Positions 16,854 through 25,274 of a stretch of 64,000 nt of DNA are shown here, one piece after another. Numbering within the stretch: position 1 is the first letter of the stretch; each line of letters begins with the position of its first letter. The notes under the pieces were generated by a model that saw nothing but the letters and a program-made list of their open reading frames with translations, did no database searches and was not told where the DNA came from. The translations under genes were made by a program, and so were the position numbers. The stretch comes from Thermoguttaceae bacterium (GTDB taxonomy: Bacteria > Planctomycetota > Planctomycetia > Pirellulales > Thermoguttaceae), in the NCBI GenBank assembly GCA_017407125.1, contig JAFQXE010000002.1:1-64000 (forward strand), written 5' to 3'.

Positions 16854-17723
16854 TTACCAATAAATAATGTCTCGTTTGTTAGCGGCGTTTTCCTCAAAGT
16901 CCAAACGCCAATCGTCGTTGTACCTGTAAGGATAGTTGTAGTTGTATCCACCAAAGTACGTTCGAGTAATCGTTGCTGTGTGTTCATAAACGTCCTTTAG
17001 TTTCATAATACTCTTTGCCAGCGACAGCGCATTTTTGAGCTCCTTGATACTCGTCATCTCGCTATCAGTATGTGGATTATAATATCCGCAGCTCATATTA
17101 GCTACCGATACGCCCAGCTTTCGGCATTTAAGCTCGTAAACATCTGTAGTTAGCCCTGTCGTTTCAGAATAGCCATGCTTCTTTAACAAGGGAGCAATGT
17201 CTTTCTTAAATTGACTGGAACATAACTCAACTCCACTGATCTTAGTAATGAAGTCAGAACCGCCTTTTCGATCACACTGTAGGACAAACCTACAATCCTT
17301 AAAGAAGTCCATCTCAGCGTCTCCACTACCAATGCAGCCTACCTCCTCTCCAGGGAAGAAAGCTACTTTGACTGGCTTCTTTGCTTTAATCAGAGATTCG
17401 GCAGCCTTCAGAGCGATCCATATTCCGTTTTTATCATCAGCGCCAATACCAACTAGGCACTTCTCGCTGTTAGAAAATCCAAACAAGGTTCCCTTATGCT
17501 GAAGAACTTCAAAGTCTTCGGGTTTACTTTTGTGAACTTCATCAGTATGAGCCACAATACAGGGATAGCTATCAGCCTCTCCAAACTGACCATAAAGATT
17601 GTTGGAATTGTCAATGTTTACGGTCATTCCCATGTCGCAGAGTCTATCAATAAGATACTCTGTCATGTCGTCCTCTTTGCGTGATGGGGACGAAATATGA
17701 TATAATTTAATTAATTCTTTCAT
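16854..17723 (-). CDS. M20/M28-type zinc aminopeptidase-like protein
   Basis: 289 aa with all the metal and catalytic positions of the di-zinc M20/M28/M42 peptidases: HTDEVHK (H59, D61), GADDKNG (D96/D97), GEEVG (E126, E127), CDRKGG (D151) and NPHTDSE (H218). Peptidase T and related tripeptidases are the closest type by motif layout. The last about 45 residues are Tyr/Asn-rich and look unrelated to the catalytic core. No signal peptide, so it should act in the cytoplasm, perhaps recycling host peptides or inactivating a peptide signal; that is inference. Its ATG lacks a ribosome site, unlike most neighbours. Confidence 0.88.
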   Translation of the reverse strand: MKELIKLYHISSPSRKEDDMTEYLIDRLCDMGMTVNIDNSNNLYGQFGEADSYPCIVAHTDEVHKSKPEDFEVLQHKGTLFGFSNSEKCLVGIGADDKNGIWIALKAAESLIKAKKPVKVAFFPGEEVGCIGSGDAEMDFFKDCRFVLQCDRKGGSDFITKISGVELCSSQFKKDIAPLLKKHGYSETTGLTTDVYELKCRKLGVSVANMSCGYYNPHTDSEMTSIKELKNALSLAKSIMKLKDVYEHTATITRTYFGGYNYNYPYRYNDDWRLDFEENAANKRDIIYW

Positions 17724-17756
17724 CGTATTAAAATTGGGTTAAAGGCTTCTCAAACA

Positions 17757-17789
17757 GGGGGCAATATATCGTACATGGTATATTGCCCC
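17757..17789 (-). terminator. Hairpin between peptidase and 432-aa genes
   Basis: GGGGCAATATA pairs with TATATTGCCCC (11 bp) around an 11-nt loop. On the minus strand it is 18 bp past the 432-aa gene. No U-run follows, so it may stabilise the transcript or terminate only partly. Confidence 0.55.
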
Positions 17790-17806
17790 TAAATTATTAC
17801 TATTTA

Positions 17807-19105
17807 TCATTCACTCTTGAACAGGCGGCTAATGTTAATTGCAATATCGCAATAGGGAGCTTTCGCAATGGATGCCGGGAGCCAGAGTCCGCGACGCTTG
17901 ATGGATTTGCCCGTGAAGATAGGTCCAAAAGGAGTCTTCTTAAATACTGTCTTCTGACATTCTCGGCAAAGAGAAAGTCTCTGACCCTCGTCTTCATCAA
18001 AATCCTCGTCTGAATGGCAGACGCCACAACTGGGACAAACATGCCAATGGCTGCGGTCTGCAGTACCGTCTGTATCGCGGCAGGTAGCCAAACGATTGTC
18101 GCAGCCGGTTACTCCATCATCATAATTGCAAAGATAGACCCTGCCGTTTGTATACATAACATAGGGAAGGGTATCAAGATAAGGAGCGCCAAATTTGTGC
18201 CACTTGACCTGAGGAACATCCTTCTTGAGGCATACGCACTCTGCGTTAAGATCAGCATGGTACAGTACTCCGCGGCCATCCAATCTCTGAATATCGTGGA
18301 AAGCGGTAGTCTCTCGCATGTGCTGAATATCGTCGTGCGTCTTATACATATCAATACCCTGTTCCTTGGCATAATTCAGCATCAACGTTCGTACAAAGTC
18401 AAACGCATAATACTTTCTATCCAGGAACGAGATGCCACTAGCCAGAAGTTCCGAGGTACTTCCATATCTCCAAACCTCAAGGTTATCCCAAATGATAGCA
18501 CGACCAACAATCTCATTATTCTTGTTAGTTGCGATCATCATACGGGCTCCAGCGAAATTCTTATAGAAATCCGCTGCCGGTTCTGAGATATTATCATACC
18601 GCATACAGGAGTTATGCAGTGGCGCTTTATAATCCCCGAAGATAGAATAATTGGAGCCGTTGTAAGCTCTTTCGAAATCCTTGAATTTATTACTGATTTT
18701 GATCGTAACCTTGGATGTCTCCTTGATGGCAGAATCAAAATAAGTAAGATCCGCGTCGGAAAAAGTCAGATTCTTGAATTCCATGGCGAATTTCGCCGGA
18801 GACTGCTGAACCTGATTCGATGGACGATCCGCGGCTTCGGGCATACCGTGATCCGGATTATTCTCGTTTTCAAAATCCTTTCGGCTGGAACAGACCTTAA
18901 TCACTAAGGACTTATATTCATTCTGACCAGAAACACATCTCTTGGAGCAGAAATTATTTGCCAGATTTGAACTCATAATCTCAACCCGAGGCTTCTTGAT
19001 TTCTTCCAGAATCTTTTCGGCAACGATAGAACCGTTTTCCTTGGCAGCGATCAGTCTCTGTTTCAGTTCGGGGGAGATAATAATGCGTTCGGTTTCTTTA
19101 CTCAT
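17807..19105 (-). CDS. GNAT-like/zinc-ribbon phage protein, 432 aa
   Basis: The middle part contains HNSCMRYDN and ATNKNNEIVGRAIIWD, a pattern I associate with acetyltransferase-like phage proteins of unknown role. The C-terminal third has a zinc-ribbon-like cysteine set (CPSCGVCH, then CRECQ) around residues 370-398. The first about 110 residues are charged with one Cys pair. It has an AAAGGA site before the ATG. It is the largest gene of the early block. The GNAT assignment is tentative; the zinc-binding region is visible directly. Confidence 0.7.
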   Translation of the reverse strand: MSKETERIIISPELKQRLIAAKENGSIVAEKILEEIKKPRVEIMSSNLANNFCSKRCVSGQNEYKSLVIKVCSSRKDFENENNPDHGMPEAADRPSNQVQQSPAKFAMEFKNLTFSDADLTYFDSAIKETSKVTIKISNKFKDFERAYNGSNYSIFGDYKAPLHNSCMRYDNISEPAADFYKNFAGARMMIATNKNNEIVGRAIIWDNLEVWRYGSTSELLASGISFLDRKYYAFDFVRTLMLNYAKEQGIDMYKTHDDIQHMRETTAFHDIQRLDGRGVLYHADLNAECVCLKKDVPQVKWHKFGAPYLDTLPYVMYTNGRVYLCNYDDGVTGCDNRLATCRDTDGTADRSHWHVCPSCGVCHSDEDFDEDEGQRLSLCRECQKTVFKKTPFGPIFTGKSIKRRGLWLPASIAKAPYCDIAINISRLFKSE

Positions 19106-19124
19106 GATAATTAATTCCTTTCAA

Positions 19125-19592
19125 TTAAATGTTAGAAAAAAGTTTAGTCTGATACGTCGATTTACCAGGATTTGATGTTTTACCGAAATAACCAAATCCG
19201 TCATCAAAATAATCAATTGCTTCTCCATCAACAGTAACGTCAACTGGGTTCAGATTACCGTTATCTATAACCAGGTCTCCCGTATGGAGGCGTGGTAGAG
19301 TATCACACTGACGTTTGTCTAAAAACAGCTCATACGCTTCATCTTTTGATTTAGCGTAAAAATAAAAATCAGCTATGCAATCACAGAATCCTTCTACAGA
19401 GTAAAGGTTATTCATTAACCATTTACTTTTTAATTCGTAGAAGTCGGATACATCAAGGTCGCCTGTACGGTAGCTAAGTTCGCCTGTAGCGAGTCTTTTT
19501 TCTGTAAGCTCTTTAGCGTTACGTTCGCTAGTAGCAGTTACAAAAAGAAGCAAACGGGCATGACCCCGACAAGTAACTATATATTTAGTCAT
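19125..19592 (-). CDS. Two-domain DpnD/PcfM-like protein, 155 aa
   Basis: Two diverged strand-helix units: the first (TKYIVTCRGHARLLLFVTA with ERNAKELTEKRL), the second (NNLYSVEGFCDCIADFYFYA with KDEAYELFLDKRQ). A short C-terminal tail is polar. No strong ribosome site; it lies 5 bp after the upstream gene, so coupling is likely. Confidence 0.74.
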   Translation of the reverse strand: MTKYIVTCRGHARLLLFVTATSERNAKELTEKRLATGELSYRTGDLDVSDFYELKSKWLMNNLYSVEGFCDCIADFYFYAKSKDEAYELFLDKRQCDTLPRLHTGDLVIDNGNLNPVDVTVDGEAIDYFDDGFGYFGKTSNPGKSTYQTKLFSNI

Positions 19593-19597
19593 TTGTT

Positions 19598-19813
19598 TTA
19601 CATGTAAAAACGGGTTTGCTTATCTTCTTCATCATCTGATACTACGTATGGTCCCTGTACTTCAGAATCCACAACAGTATCATCTAAAATCTTTGAATTA
19701 TCGCTACTGTCTACTCCTAAAGCTACGGCTTCAAAGGCTTCCTGAGGGGAATTAGCCATAACCTCAATTTCGCGTTCGATAATTTCTGTGCACATTACTT
19801 TGTACTTTTTCAT
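19598..19813 (-). CDS. DpnD/PcfM-like protein, 71 aa
   Basis: The closest member to the classical DpnD/PcfM pattern: KKYKVMCTEIIEREIEVMA, then SPQEAFEAVALG, then an acidic end. The ATG at 19813 is chosen because GAGGAA lies 9 nt upstream; a longer start at 19828 is possible. A hairpin with T7 sits directly before its ribosome site. Confidence 0.78.
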   Translation of the reverse strand: MKKYKVMCTEIIEREIEVMANSPQEAFEAVALGVDSSDNSKILDDTVVDSEVQGPYVVSDDEEDKQTRFYM

Positions 19814-19830
19814 CTTTTCATTCCTCAAAT

Positions 19831-19859
19831 AAAAAAAGGATAGTGTTCACACACTATCC
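19831..19859 (-). terminator. Terminator/attenuator hairpin, copy B
   Basis: A perfect 9-bp stem (GGATAGTGT/ACACTATCC) with a 4-nt loop is followed by T7 on the minus strand. It ends the gene run from the right and lies in the leader of the 71-aa gene. Sequence and context copy the element at 13881-13912. Confidence 0.9.
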
Positions 19860-19890
19860 CATTAATTTTCTGATTTCAAATACTGGCTAA

Positions 19891-20394
19891 CTAGAATCCA
19901 TATTTTTCTAATAGCTCTTTAGCTATCTCCTGAATTACGCCATCAATATAAATGGCTTGCCCCGTAGCGCGTCGTCCCCAGATAGGCACCCAGCAGGTAT
20001 CAAGAACAAACTCGTCTTTTTTGCGAAGTAGATTAGCAAATCCATCATCAACGAACCAATATTCGTATATTTCGGGAATATAAGGTTCGTCAAAGGAGGC
20101 TCCACAATCCTCACAAATATAACAGTTATCCTCTTTATGTTGAGAAGCCCATTCTGGGTTCTCTTTTCTGTAAGCTTCAGTGTCTGTCGTAATATTACGG
20201 CTATTACATTCCGGACATCGTTCTTCCCATCCGTTATAATAATCGTCCATATCAAATATGGCGTCGTCTGGGTGATTCTCAGAATACTCTCTTAAAGCAT
20301 CCATAAGCCAAGTCGCAGACATGATAACTTTCCACTCAACTAGCTGCTGAGCTTTTCTATCAATGATGTATGCGTCAATAGTTTTCTTTTTCAT
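19891..20394 (-). CDS. Zinc-ribbon protein, 167 aa
   Basis: Two CxxC pairs (CPECNSRNI and CYICEDCG) separated by about 30 residues form a probable zinc ribbon in the middle. The rest is acidic or aromatic with no known domain. Overlaps the upstream gene by 4 bp. A distant resemblance in layout to the 156-aa zinc protein at 21376 suggests the two are paralogues. Confidence 0.76.
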   Translation of the reverse strand: MKKKTIDAYIIDRKAQQLVEWKVIMSATWLMDALREYSENHPDDAIFDMDDYYNGWEERCPECNSRNITTDTEAYRKENPEWASQHKEDNCYICEDCGASFDEPYIPEIYEYWFVDDGFANLLRKKDEFVLDTCWVPIWGRRATGQAIYIDGVIQEIAKELLEKYGF

Positions 20395-21044
20395 TCCGTC
20401 ATTCGCCTTTCATAATCAGAATAGTCTAAACGACCGCTGAACGGGTCGTATTCTATCGGAGGCATAACCTTATTGGGATAACGTGTATTCCAAAGCTGTT
20501 TAACGTCAGCCTCAAATATCTCCCGCCACATTCCACCGGTATATTTCTTTTGAACTTCCCGGCAAATTTCTAAGAGTAAAGGCTCAGAATCCTCCTCCCA
20601 AGTTCGTGGTTTAGGAATTAAATAATCCCTGATGTATTTCTTTATCTGTTCTATAGCAGCTTCGAGGTCTACCATAAAATGAGGATAAAGGTGCTCGGGG
20701 TCATGGTTGATATATGCCGTGCTCATGATAACCTCAGCGGGATTACATATATCTCGAAAGAAATCGAAATAGCGCCCGTTAGTGTCGAACAGACAAAACT
20801 CCAGCTGAAATAATGGTAAATTGTCGTCATCCCAGCCTAAAAGGGCATAATCTTCGTACCTAGCGCAGCATCGAGCTAAATCATCCAATCCACCCGAATC
20901 CAGATTAAATAGCCCAGTTTCCCAGTCATCATAAAGTATCCGAATAAATCGGGCTAGGATACCGTCGCTATTATCCGGATCCAATTCTTTTCTGAGAATT
21001 TCCTGATGTTCAGGAGTTTGTTCTTTGTATTTCATTAGTTCCAA
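20391..21044 (-). CDS. Hypothetical protein, 217 aa
   Basis: Charged, mostly helical-looking protein rich in Tyr and Asp, without recognised motifs. It overlaps both neighbours by 4-10 bp, so it belongs to the same transcript. Function unknown. Confidence 0.73.
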   Translation of the reverse strand: MELMKYKEQTPEHQEILRKELDPDNSDGILARFIRILYDDWETGLFNLDSGGLDDLARCCARYEDYALLGWDDDNLPLFQLEFCLFDTNGRYFDFFRDICNPAEVIMSTAYINHDPEHLYPHFMVDLEAAIEQIKKYIRDYLIPKPRTWEEDSEPLLLEICREVQKKYTGGMWREIFEADVKQLWNTRYPNKVMPPIEYDPFSGRLDYSDYERRMTE

Positions 21045-21379
21045 TCCTTTGGGGCTAAAATAACATAATCCTCATGCTCGTATACATCCCCGAGCATATA
21101 ATCCCAGTGTTCATCCTCGACGTTGTTATTGGCGTCGTAGATAATCTCAACATCGTATAGCCAATCGCTAAGATTGACCTCATTTCCAGTCTTTTTCCAG
21201 TGATCTCCGGTAGTGGTGATGTCCATAGACATCCATACCAACCCATCATCGAAAACCAATGGCATACATCCAGAACAGGTATCTGAATCCCAATTACAGA
21301 TAATTCCTCTGGGGTTATCCAGAGGCTTTCTATATATCCAGATTCCGGATTCTTGTCCGGTCATTTCTTTGTAGTTCAT
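21035..21379 (-). CDS. Hypothetical protein, 114 aa
   Basis: Tryptophan-rich acidic protein with one CNWDSDTCSGC segment that may bind metal. No family recognised. Overlaps neighbours by 4-10 bp. Confidence 0.72.
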   Translation of the reverse strand: MNYKEMTGQESGIWIYRKPLDNPRGIICNWDSDTCSGCMPLVFDDGLVWMSMDITTTGDHWKKTGNEVNLSDWLYDVEIIYDANNNVEDEHWDYMLGDVYEHEDYVILAPKDWN

Positions 21380-21846
21380 TTATAGTACTCCCATTCATGA
21401 GTAACGTGAAGCATTTCAGTCGCCAAGCTCTTCCAAACAGGCGCCTCATAGTATTCATAATCATCTTTACATTGCCAGACGTAGCCACTATCATCACAAT
21501 AGATAGCTTCGCCATGATCTGTCATTTTCCAAGACCAGAAATCGCGAACATACCAGAATTTAAATTCTTCTCGCTCTGCTGGTTCATCAAATCGACCTAT
21601 GTCGCAATCGCAACACACGAATACATACGTATCCTCGCTATCTCCATCCCGAGACCATTCCTTTTTAAAATCAAAGGTTTTAAGCTCTCCGCTCATAAAG
21701 TTAGGGCTACCACAATTAGGACATACATCCTCTCCGGCACAGTCTATTTCTAAAACATCCCGGACTTCTTTCATCGTTAACGGGCGAATAAGAGCTTCGG
21801 ACATAATCTCTTTAGCCTTTAGCGCAATTATTTTCTTCTTATTCAT
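21376..21846 (-). CDS. Zinc-ribbon protein, 156 aa
   Basis: CPNCGSPNF and, about 35 residues later, CCDCD supply a probable zinc ribbon. The stretch after it (EFKFWYVRDFWSWK) parallels the 167-aa protein at 19891 (IPEIYEYWFVDDG), supporting a paralogous pair. Role unknown. Confidence 0.76.
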   Translation of the reverse strand: MNKKKIIALKAKEIMSEALIRPLTMKEVRDVLEIDCAGEDVCPNCGSPNFMSGELKTFDFKKEWSRDGDSEDTYVFVCCDCDIGRFDEPAEREEFKFWYVRDFWSWKMTDHGEAIYCDDSGYVWQCKDDYEYYEAPVWKSLATEMLHVTHEWEYYK

Positions 21847-21848
21847 AA

Positions 21849-22217
21849 CTATCTCCGAAGCCGATACAATAAGTTATCAATTAAATTGCAAATAGCGTCC
21901 TCATCAATATTGAGTAAGAAGCCATTGGCGTCAAAGTAATAATATTCATCATCCAAATCTACCTGTCTGGTTAAGAAACCCAGTGTACTCGAATCCCTAT
22001 CCTCTACCGCAGCGAGAAGACGCTCTCGTACATCTTCCCACTGTATAAAATCCTCGAAGTAATCTTCAAGGTCTTTGTATAAGGGATAATCGCTTGCAGC
22101 GAGTTTATTTACACGACTGCGTATCCATATATACGACTGTTCATAATCGTCTACCTTATCCGCATTAATGTTATTTAACTCGCTTTGCAATTCATCTATA
22201 AGGTCGTCGCTAGTCAT
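21849..22217 (-). CDS. Hypothetical acidic protein, 122 aa
   Basis: Acidic, with many Asp-Asp-Tyr clusters; no family recognised. The ATG at 22217 overlaps the stop of the upstream gene (8 bp), so coupled translation is likely. An upstream in-frame extension to 22298 would lie mostly within the preceding gene. Confidence 0.68.
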   Translation of the reverse strand: MTSDDLIDELQSELNNINADKVDDYEQSYIWIRSRVNKLAASDYPLYKDLEDYFEDFIQWEDVRERLLAAVEDRDSSTLGFLTRQVDLDDEYYYFDANGFLLNIDEDAICNLIDNLLYRLRR

Positions 22218-22494
22218 CTTCGTCATCATCACCGCATTCATATACAAACTCGTCATCCCAATCGTCGAAATCGTCTTTGAATTCTTCGTAAAATCCATAA
22301 GGTCCTAAGTCGACTAATTCCGCGTAGTAATCTAGCACAGCTTTTGTAGCCGAACCAAACTCTTCTTTAAATATCTTTTTTGTTTCATCGTCATAAGGGT
22401 CCATAATATGACCGCATTCAAGGCATTCTTTAACAAATTCGATGATGTCTTTTTTCTGTTCTGGGGTTAATTTTCTTGATCGTTTAGCCACCAT
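22210..22494 (-). CDS. Hypothetical acidic protein, 94 aa
   Basis: Begins with a basic patch (KRSRKLTPEQKKD) and ends with a very acidic tail (DDWDDEFVYECGDDDEDD). AGGAGG precedes the ATG. Such bipolar small proteins could be inhibitors or DNA-mimic types, but nothing specific is visible. Confidence 0.73.
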   Translation of the reverse strand: MVAKRSRKLTPEQKKDIIEFVKECLECGHIMDPYDDETKKIFKEEFGSATKAVLDYYAELVDLGPYGFYEEFKDDFDDWDDEFVYECGDDDEDD

Positions 22495-22507
22495 TATTTC
22501 TCCTCCT

Positions 22508-22717
22508 TTATTTTGCTTTTATAGTTATTGGTTGAACGCACGATCCGTATTGTTTATCCAAAACGGATTCTATTTCATGCGCTTTCTTTAAAACAGAGCG
22601 AAGAATATCCTCGCTATAGGCTGTTTGATTGCCTAAGGATTTGACATCTTTGAGCCATATAGCAGATAATTGGTTCAGTTCTTCCATTAAACGTTCTTTT
22701 TTCTTATCTAGTTTCAT
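22508..22717 (-). CDS. Hypothetical protein, 69 aa
   Basis: Helical, basic at both ends (KLDKKKERLMEELNQL; ITIKAK). GAGGAG lies 9 nt before the ATG. No recognised domain. Confidence 0.7.
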   Translation of the reverse strand: MKLDKKKERLMEELNQLSAIWLKDVKSLGNQTAYSEDILRSVLKKAHEIESVLDKQYGSCVQPITIKAK

Positions 22718-22723
22718 TTACAA

Positions 22724-23086
22724 TTACTCCTCGTCGTCATCGTCGTATTCGTTTTCCAGTTCCTCTATTATCCCATCTCTGAGATCTTCAAGATCGCTGT
22801 AGGTAACGTCTTCGAGGTTTTCGTATCCATCTAAATGGTATACTCCGTTAAACTCTCTCAGACCTTCGGTACAGTTAGCAGCCGTGCATAGTCCGAAATT
22901 ATCCAGGAGGTTGCTTACATGCCTAGTAGCGTCGTCCTCGTCTATGTAATCATTAAACCAATCCTCCATATCCCCGTACTCTTCAGTGATTCTTTGGATT
23001 TCATAAAAGAGGTCTGGTATGGATTTTTTAACGGAATTAAAGTTAATGTCGTTTAGCTGTTTAATACATTCACGTCGAGTCATCAT
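22724..23086 (-). CDS. Tandem-array paralogue 1 (no acidic-tail signature), 120 aa
   Basis: Starts MMTRRECIKQLNDINF and contains a GLCTAANCTEGL and FNGVYHLDGY segment shared with its neighbours. It ends in a plain Asp/Glu run rather than the WVEEDDDFLT tail. Strong site AAAGGAGG; overlaps the upstream copy by 4 bp (ATGA). Confidence 0.78.
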   Translation of the reverse strand: MMTRRECIKQLNDINFNSVKKSIPDLFYEIQRITEEYGDMEDWFNDYIDEDDATRHVSNLLDNFGLCTAANCTEGLREFNGVYHLDGYENLEDVTYSDLEDLRDGIIEELENEYDDDDEE

Positions 23087-23511
23087 TTAACCTCCTTTGT
23101 TAAAAAGTCGTCATCTTCCTCAATCCATTCGATTTCAGATTCAGATACCTCGTTTTCTTCGGTGTCCTCCTCTGTTTCAGATTCTTCATCTTCCAGCATA
23201 CTCCTCAATCGTTCGAGAATATGTTCCTTTAATTGATCTAAATTGGCATTCTCGAATTCATGGTAGCCACAATCGTAATAAACACCATAATCGGGATCGA
23301 TATTTTCTACGCAACGCTGAATGTCTCCTACGTCATTAGAGTCGTGAACAAGATCTAAAATCCAGTTAGAATAGCAATAGTCTTCTGTCAGATCGTAAGC
23401 CAAATCTGAATCATAGTCGTACACTGTTTGAAATAAATCCTCATAAACAGATGTAGGAGCGTAATCCGTATCCGTGTTTTCTATAGCTTCGATACATTCA
23501 CGTAAAGTCAT
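23083..23511 (-). CDS. Tandem-array paralogue 2, 142 aa
   Basis: MTLRECIEAIENTD start and C-terminal WIEEDDDFLTKEVK. Acidic throughout. Joined to neighbours by 4-bp overlaps; AAGGAGA precedes its ATG. Function unknown. Confidence 0.8.
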   Translation of the reverse strand: MTLRECIEAIENTDTDYAPTSVYEDLFQTVYDYDSDLAYDLTEDYCYSNWILDLVHDSNDVGDIQRCVENIDPDYGVYYDCGYHEFENANLDQLKEHILERLRSMLEDEESETEEDTEENEVSESEIEWIEEDDDFLTKEVK

Positions 23512-23924
23512 TGTTTACTCTCCTTGGTTAAGAAATCGTCGTCTTCATCAACCCAGACAGCTTCCTCAGCTGTATCCTCTTCTATAGGTTCTATAGCCTC
23601 ATCGTCTTCGTACAATAGTAAACGATTTATTAAATCATCTCTAAGACGGGGTAAATCAACGTCTACTAAGTAGTCATCACAGTCAGTTGTATATACACCG
23701 TTAAACTCCACACATTCCAGACAGCGATACATTTCGGCTAATCCGTTTATGTTACCGCGTCGATACACGTAATTAATTGCTTGATTTTCTGTCATATACC
23801 CGTCAAAGAAGTCCATCAGTTCTGAATCGAATTGACTAGCCCACGATTTCATGAGTTCAAATTCCATAATGGGATAACGAAAGGTTAATCCCTTAACATT
23901 TCTAATGAATTCATTCCTAGTCAT
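23508..23924 (-). CDS. Tandem-array paralogue 3, 138 aa
   Basis: Starts MTRNEFIRNVKGLTF and ends AVWVDEDDDFLTKESKQ. The middle has ECVEFNGVYTTDCDDYL, matching FNGVYHLDGY in paralogue 1. GGGAGA ribosome site; 4-bp overlaps on both sides. Confidence 0.8.
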   Translation of the reverse strand: MTRNEFIRNVKGLTFRYPIMEFELMKSWASQFDSELMDFFDGYMTENQAINYVYRRGNINGLAEMYRCLECVEFNGVYTTDCDDYLVDVDLPRLRDDLINRLLLYEDDEAIEPIEEDTAEEAVWVDEDDDFLTKESKQ

Positions 23925-24379
23925 GATGTTCTCCCTGCTGTTAAGAAATCGTCGTCTTCTTCGACCCAGACTACTTCCGGGTCACAAGGATTTGAATCGA
24001 CCCATTCTGGGCTGTGGGGTTCAACCCTTTCTTCTGTCATATTATGCAGCTTATAAAGTAGTTCATGCCATATTAGTCTTAATTCAAATACATCAATCTT
24101 TTCTAACTGATTGGTGCAATTTACTCTAAAAAATCTACCGGGAGAATTTATATCTAAATTTTTTAGACAATTCGCGGCTCCATAAAGACCCAAATATGTT
24201 AATTGTCCTGCAGCAAACTCTTTAGCTTCCTCGTAGGTTATTAACTTACCCAGAATTGGATATAGTTCACGACCTCTATCATACGCAGCTAAAGCCGCGT
24301 ATATATCGTCATATATTACTGGGCAAAGTCTTTCCCAGTTGATATTGAGTAATCTATCTATACATTCTTGTTTAGTCAT
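23921..24379 (-). CDS. Tandem-array paralogue 4, 152 aa
   Basis: MTKQECIDRLLNINW start, GLYGAANCLKNLDI middle, VVWVEEDDDFLTAGRTS end. The nucleotide sequence of the tail is identical to that of paralogue 5. Shares one base of stop/start with the upstream copy (TAATG). Confidence 0.8.
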   Translation of the reverse strand: MTKQECIDRLLNINWERLCPVIYDDIYAALAAYDRGRELYPILGKLITYEEAKEFAAGQLTYLGLYGAANCLKNLDINSPGRFFRVNCTNQLEKIDVFELRLIWHELLYKLHNMTEERVEPHSPEWVDSNPCDPEVVWVEEDDDFLTAGRTS

Positions 24380-24828
24380 TATACTTTCCTCGCGGTTAAG
24401 AAATCGTCGTCTTCTTCGACCCAGACTACTTTTGATTCGTCCGGCTCTGGGTCTATTCCTGTCGCATTTATTAACCGATCCACTTCTATAGCACTCTGTA
24501 ATGAGTCCGTTAGTTCAATCCATACACCTCTTAAATAGGGTATAGTGGCCTGTTCTAAATGACCGTCTTCAGAAATCCTAAAAAGGTCCGTATTATAATT
24601 GGGTTCAATATGTTCTAAGCACTCCTTTACGGCATATATCCCACCAAGGAGTAACTTACCGCTAATGTAGGCTCTGGCCCCTTCGTATGTTCTTAAATTA
24701 CATAAAATAGGGTAAAGGTAGTTATAGCTGTACATACAAGCAATCTTACGGAATTCATTGTATATTTCTCCGGGAGATAGATCCCAATTTATGCTATTTA
24801 GTGCATCAATACATTCTTGTGCTGTCAT
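24379..24828 (-). CDS. Tandem-array paralogue 5, 149 aa
   Basis: MTAQECIDALNSINW start, GIYAVKECLEHIEP middle, VVWVEEDDDFLTARKV end. Nearest to paralogues 4, 6 and 7 by layout. No membrane or zinc motif. Confidence 0.8.
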   Translation of the reverse strand: MTAQECIDALNSINWDLSPGEIYNEFRKIACMYSYNYLYPILCNLRTYEGARAYISGKLLLGGIYAVKECLEHIEPNYNTDLFRISEDGHLEQATIPYLRGVWIELTDSLQSAIEVDRLINATGIDPEPDESKVVWVEEDDDFLTARKV

Positions 24829-25274
24829 GCTGTTTTCCTCCCTGTTAAGAAATCATCATCCTCGTCTACCCAAACGGCTTCCGATTCTTCAGCGGATAAT
24901 ACTGAAAGGGAATCCGCTGAATACATGTCCTTTGTTAATCTGTCCATGATTTTAATCCATACGTCTCTCACATCCAGTTCACTCGCTTCCTCTAAGTGGT
25001 CATCTTCCGACAACTTAAAAAGATTTGGCGGATCGTTTGGGTCAATATGTTCCAGCAACTTTAATACGACGTTAAGACCAAATCTCTGTAGTTTTTCGAT
25101 AAGTAAATACTCAACCCTAGACGTAGGCCAAAGTTTAGATAAGGCATCACATAATGAAATATTAGCTATGTTATTATAATTAAAAACAATACTCTGCATA
25201 TCGTAATAAATATCTAAATTCGACTGCCCCCAGTCAATCTTGTTCATTTGTTCTATGCATTCTTTACAGTTCAT
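24825..25274 (-). CDS. Tandem-array paralogue 6, 149 aa
   Basis: MNCKECIEQMNKIDW start, LLEHIDPNDPPNLFKLSEDDHLEEA middle, AVWVDEDDDFLTGRKTA end. Very similar to paralogue 7, evidently a recent duplication. AAGGAGG precedes the ATG. Confidence 0.82.
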   Translation of the reverse strand: MNCKECIEQMNKIDWGQSNLDIYYDMQSIVFNYNNIANISLCDALSKLWPTSRVEYLLIEKLQRFGLNVVLKLLEHIDPNDPPNLFKLSEDDHLEEASELDVRDVWIKIMDRLTKDMYSADSLSVLSAEESEAVWVDEDDDFLTGRKTA

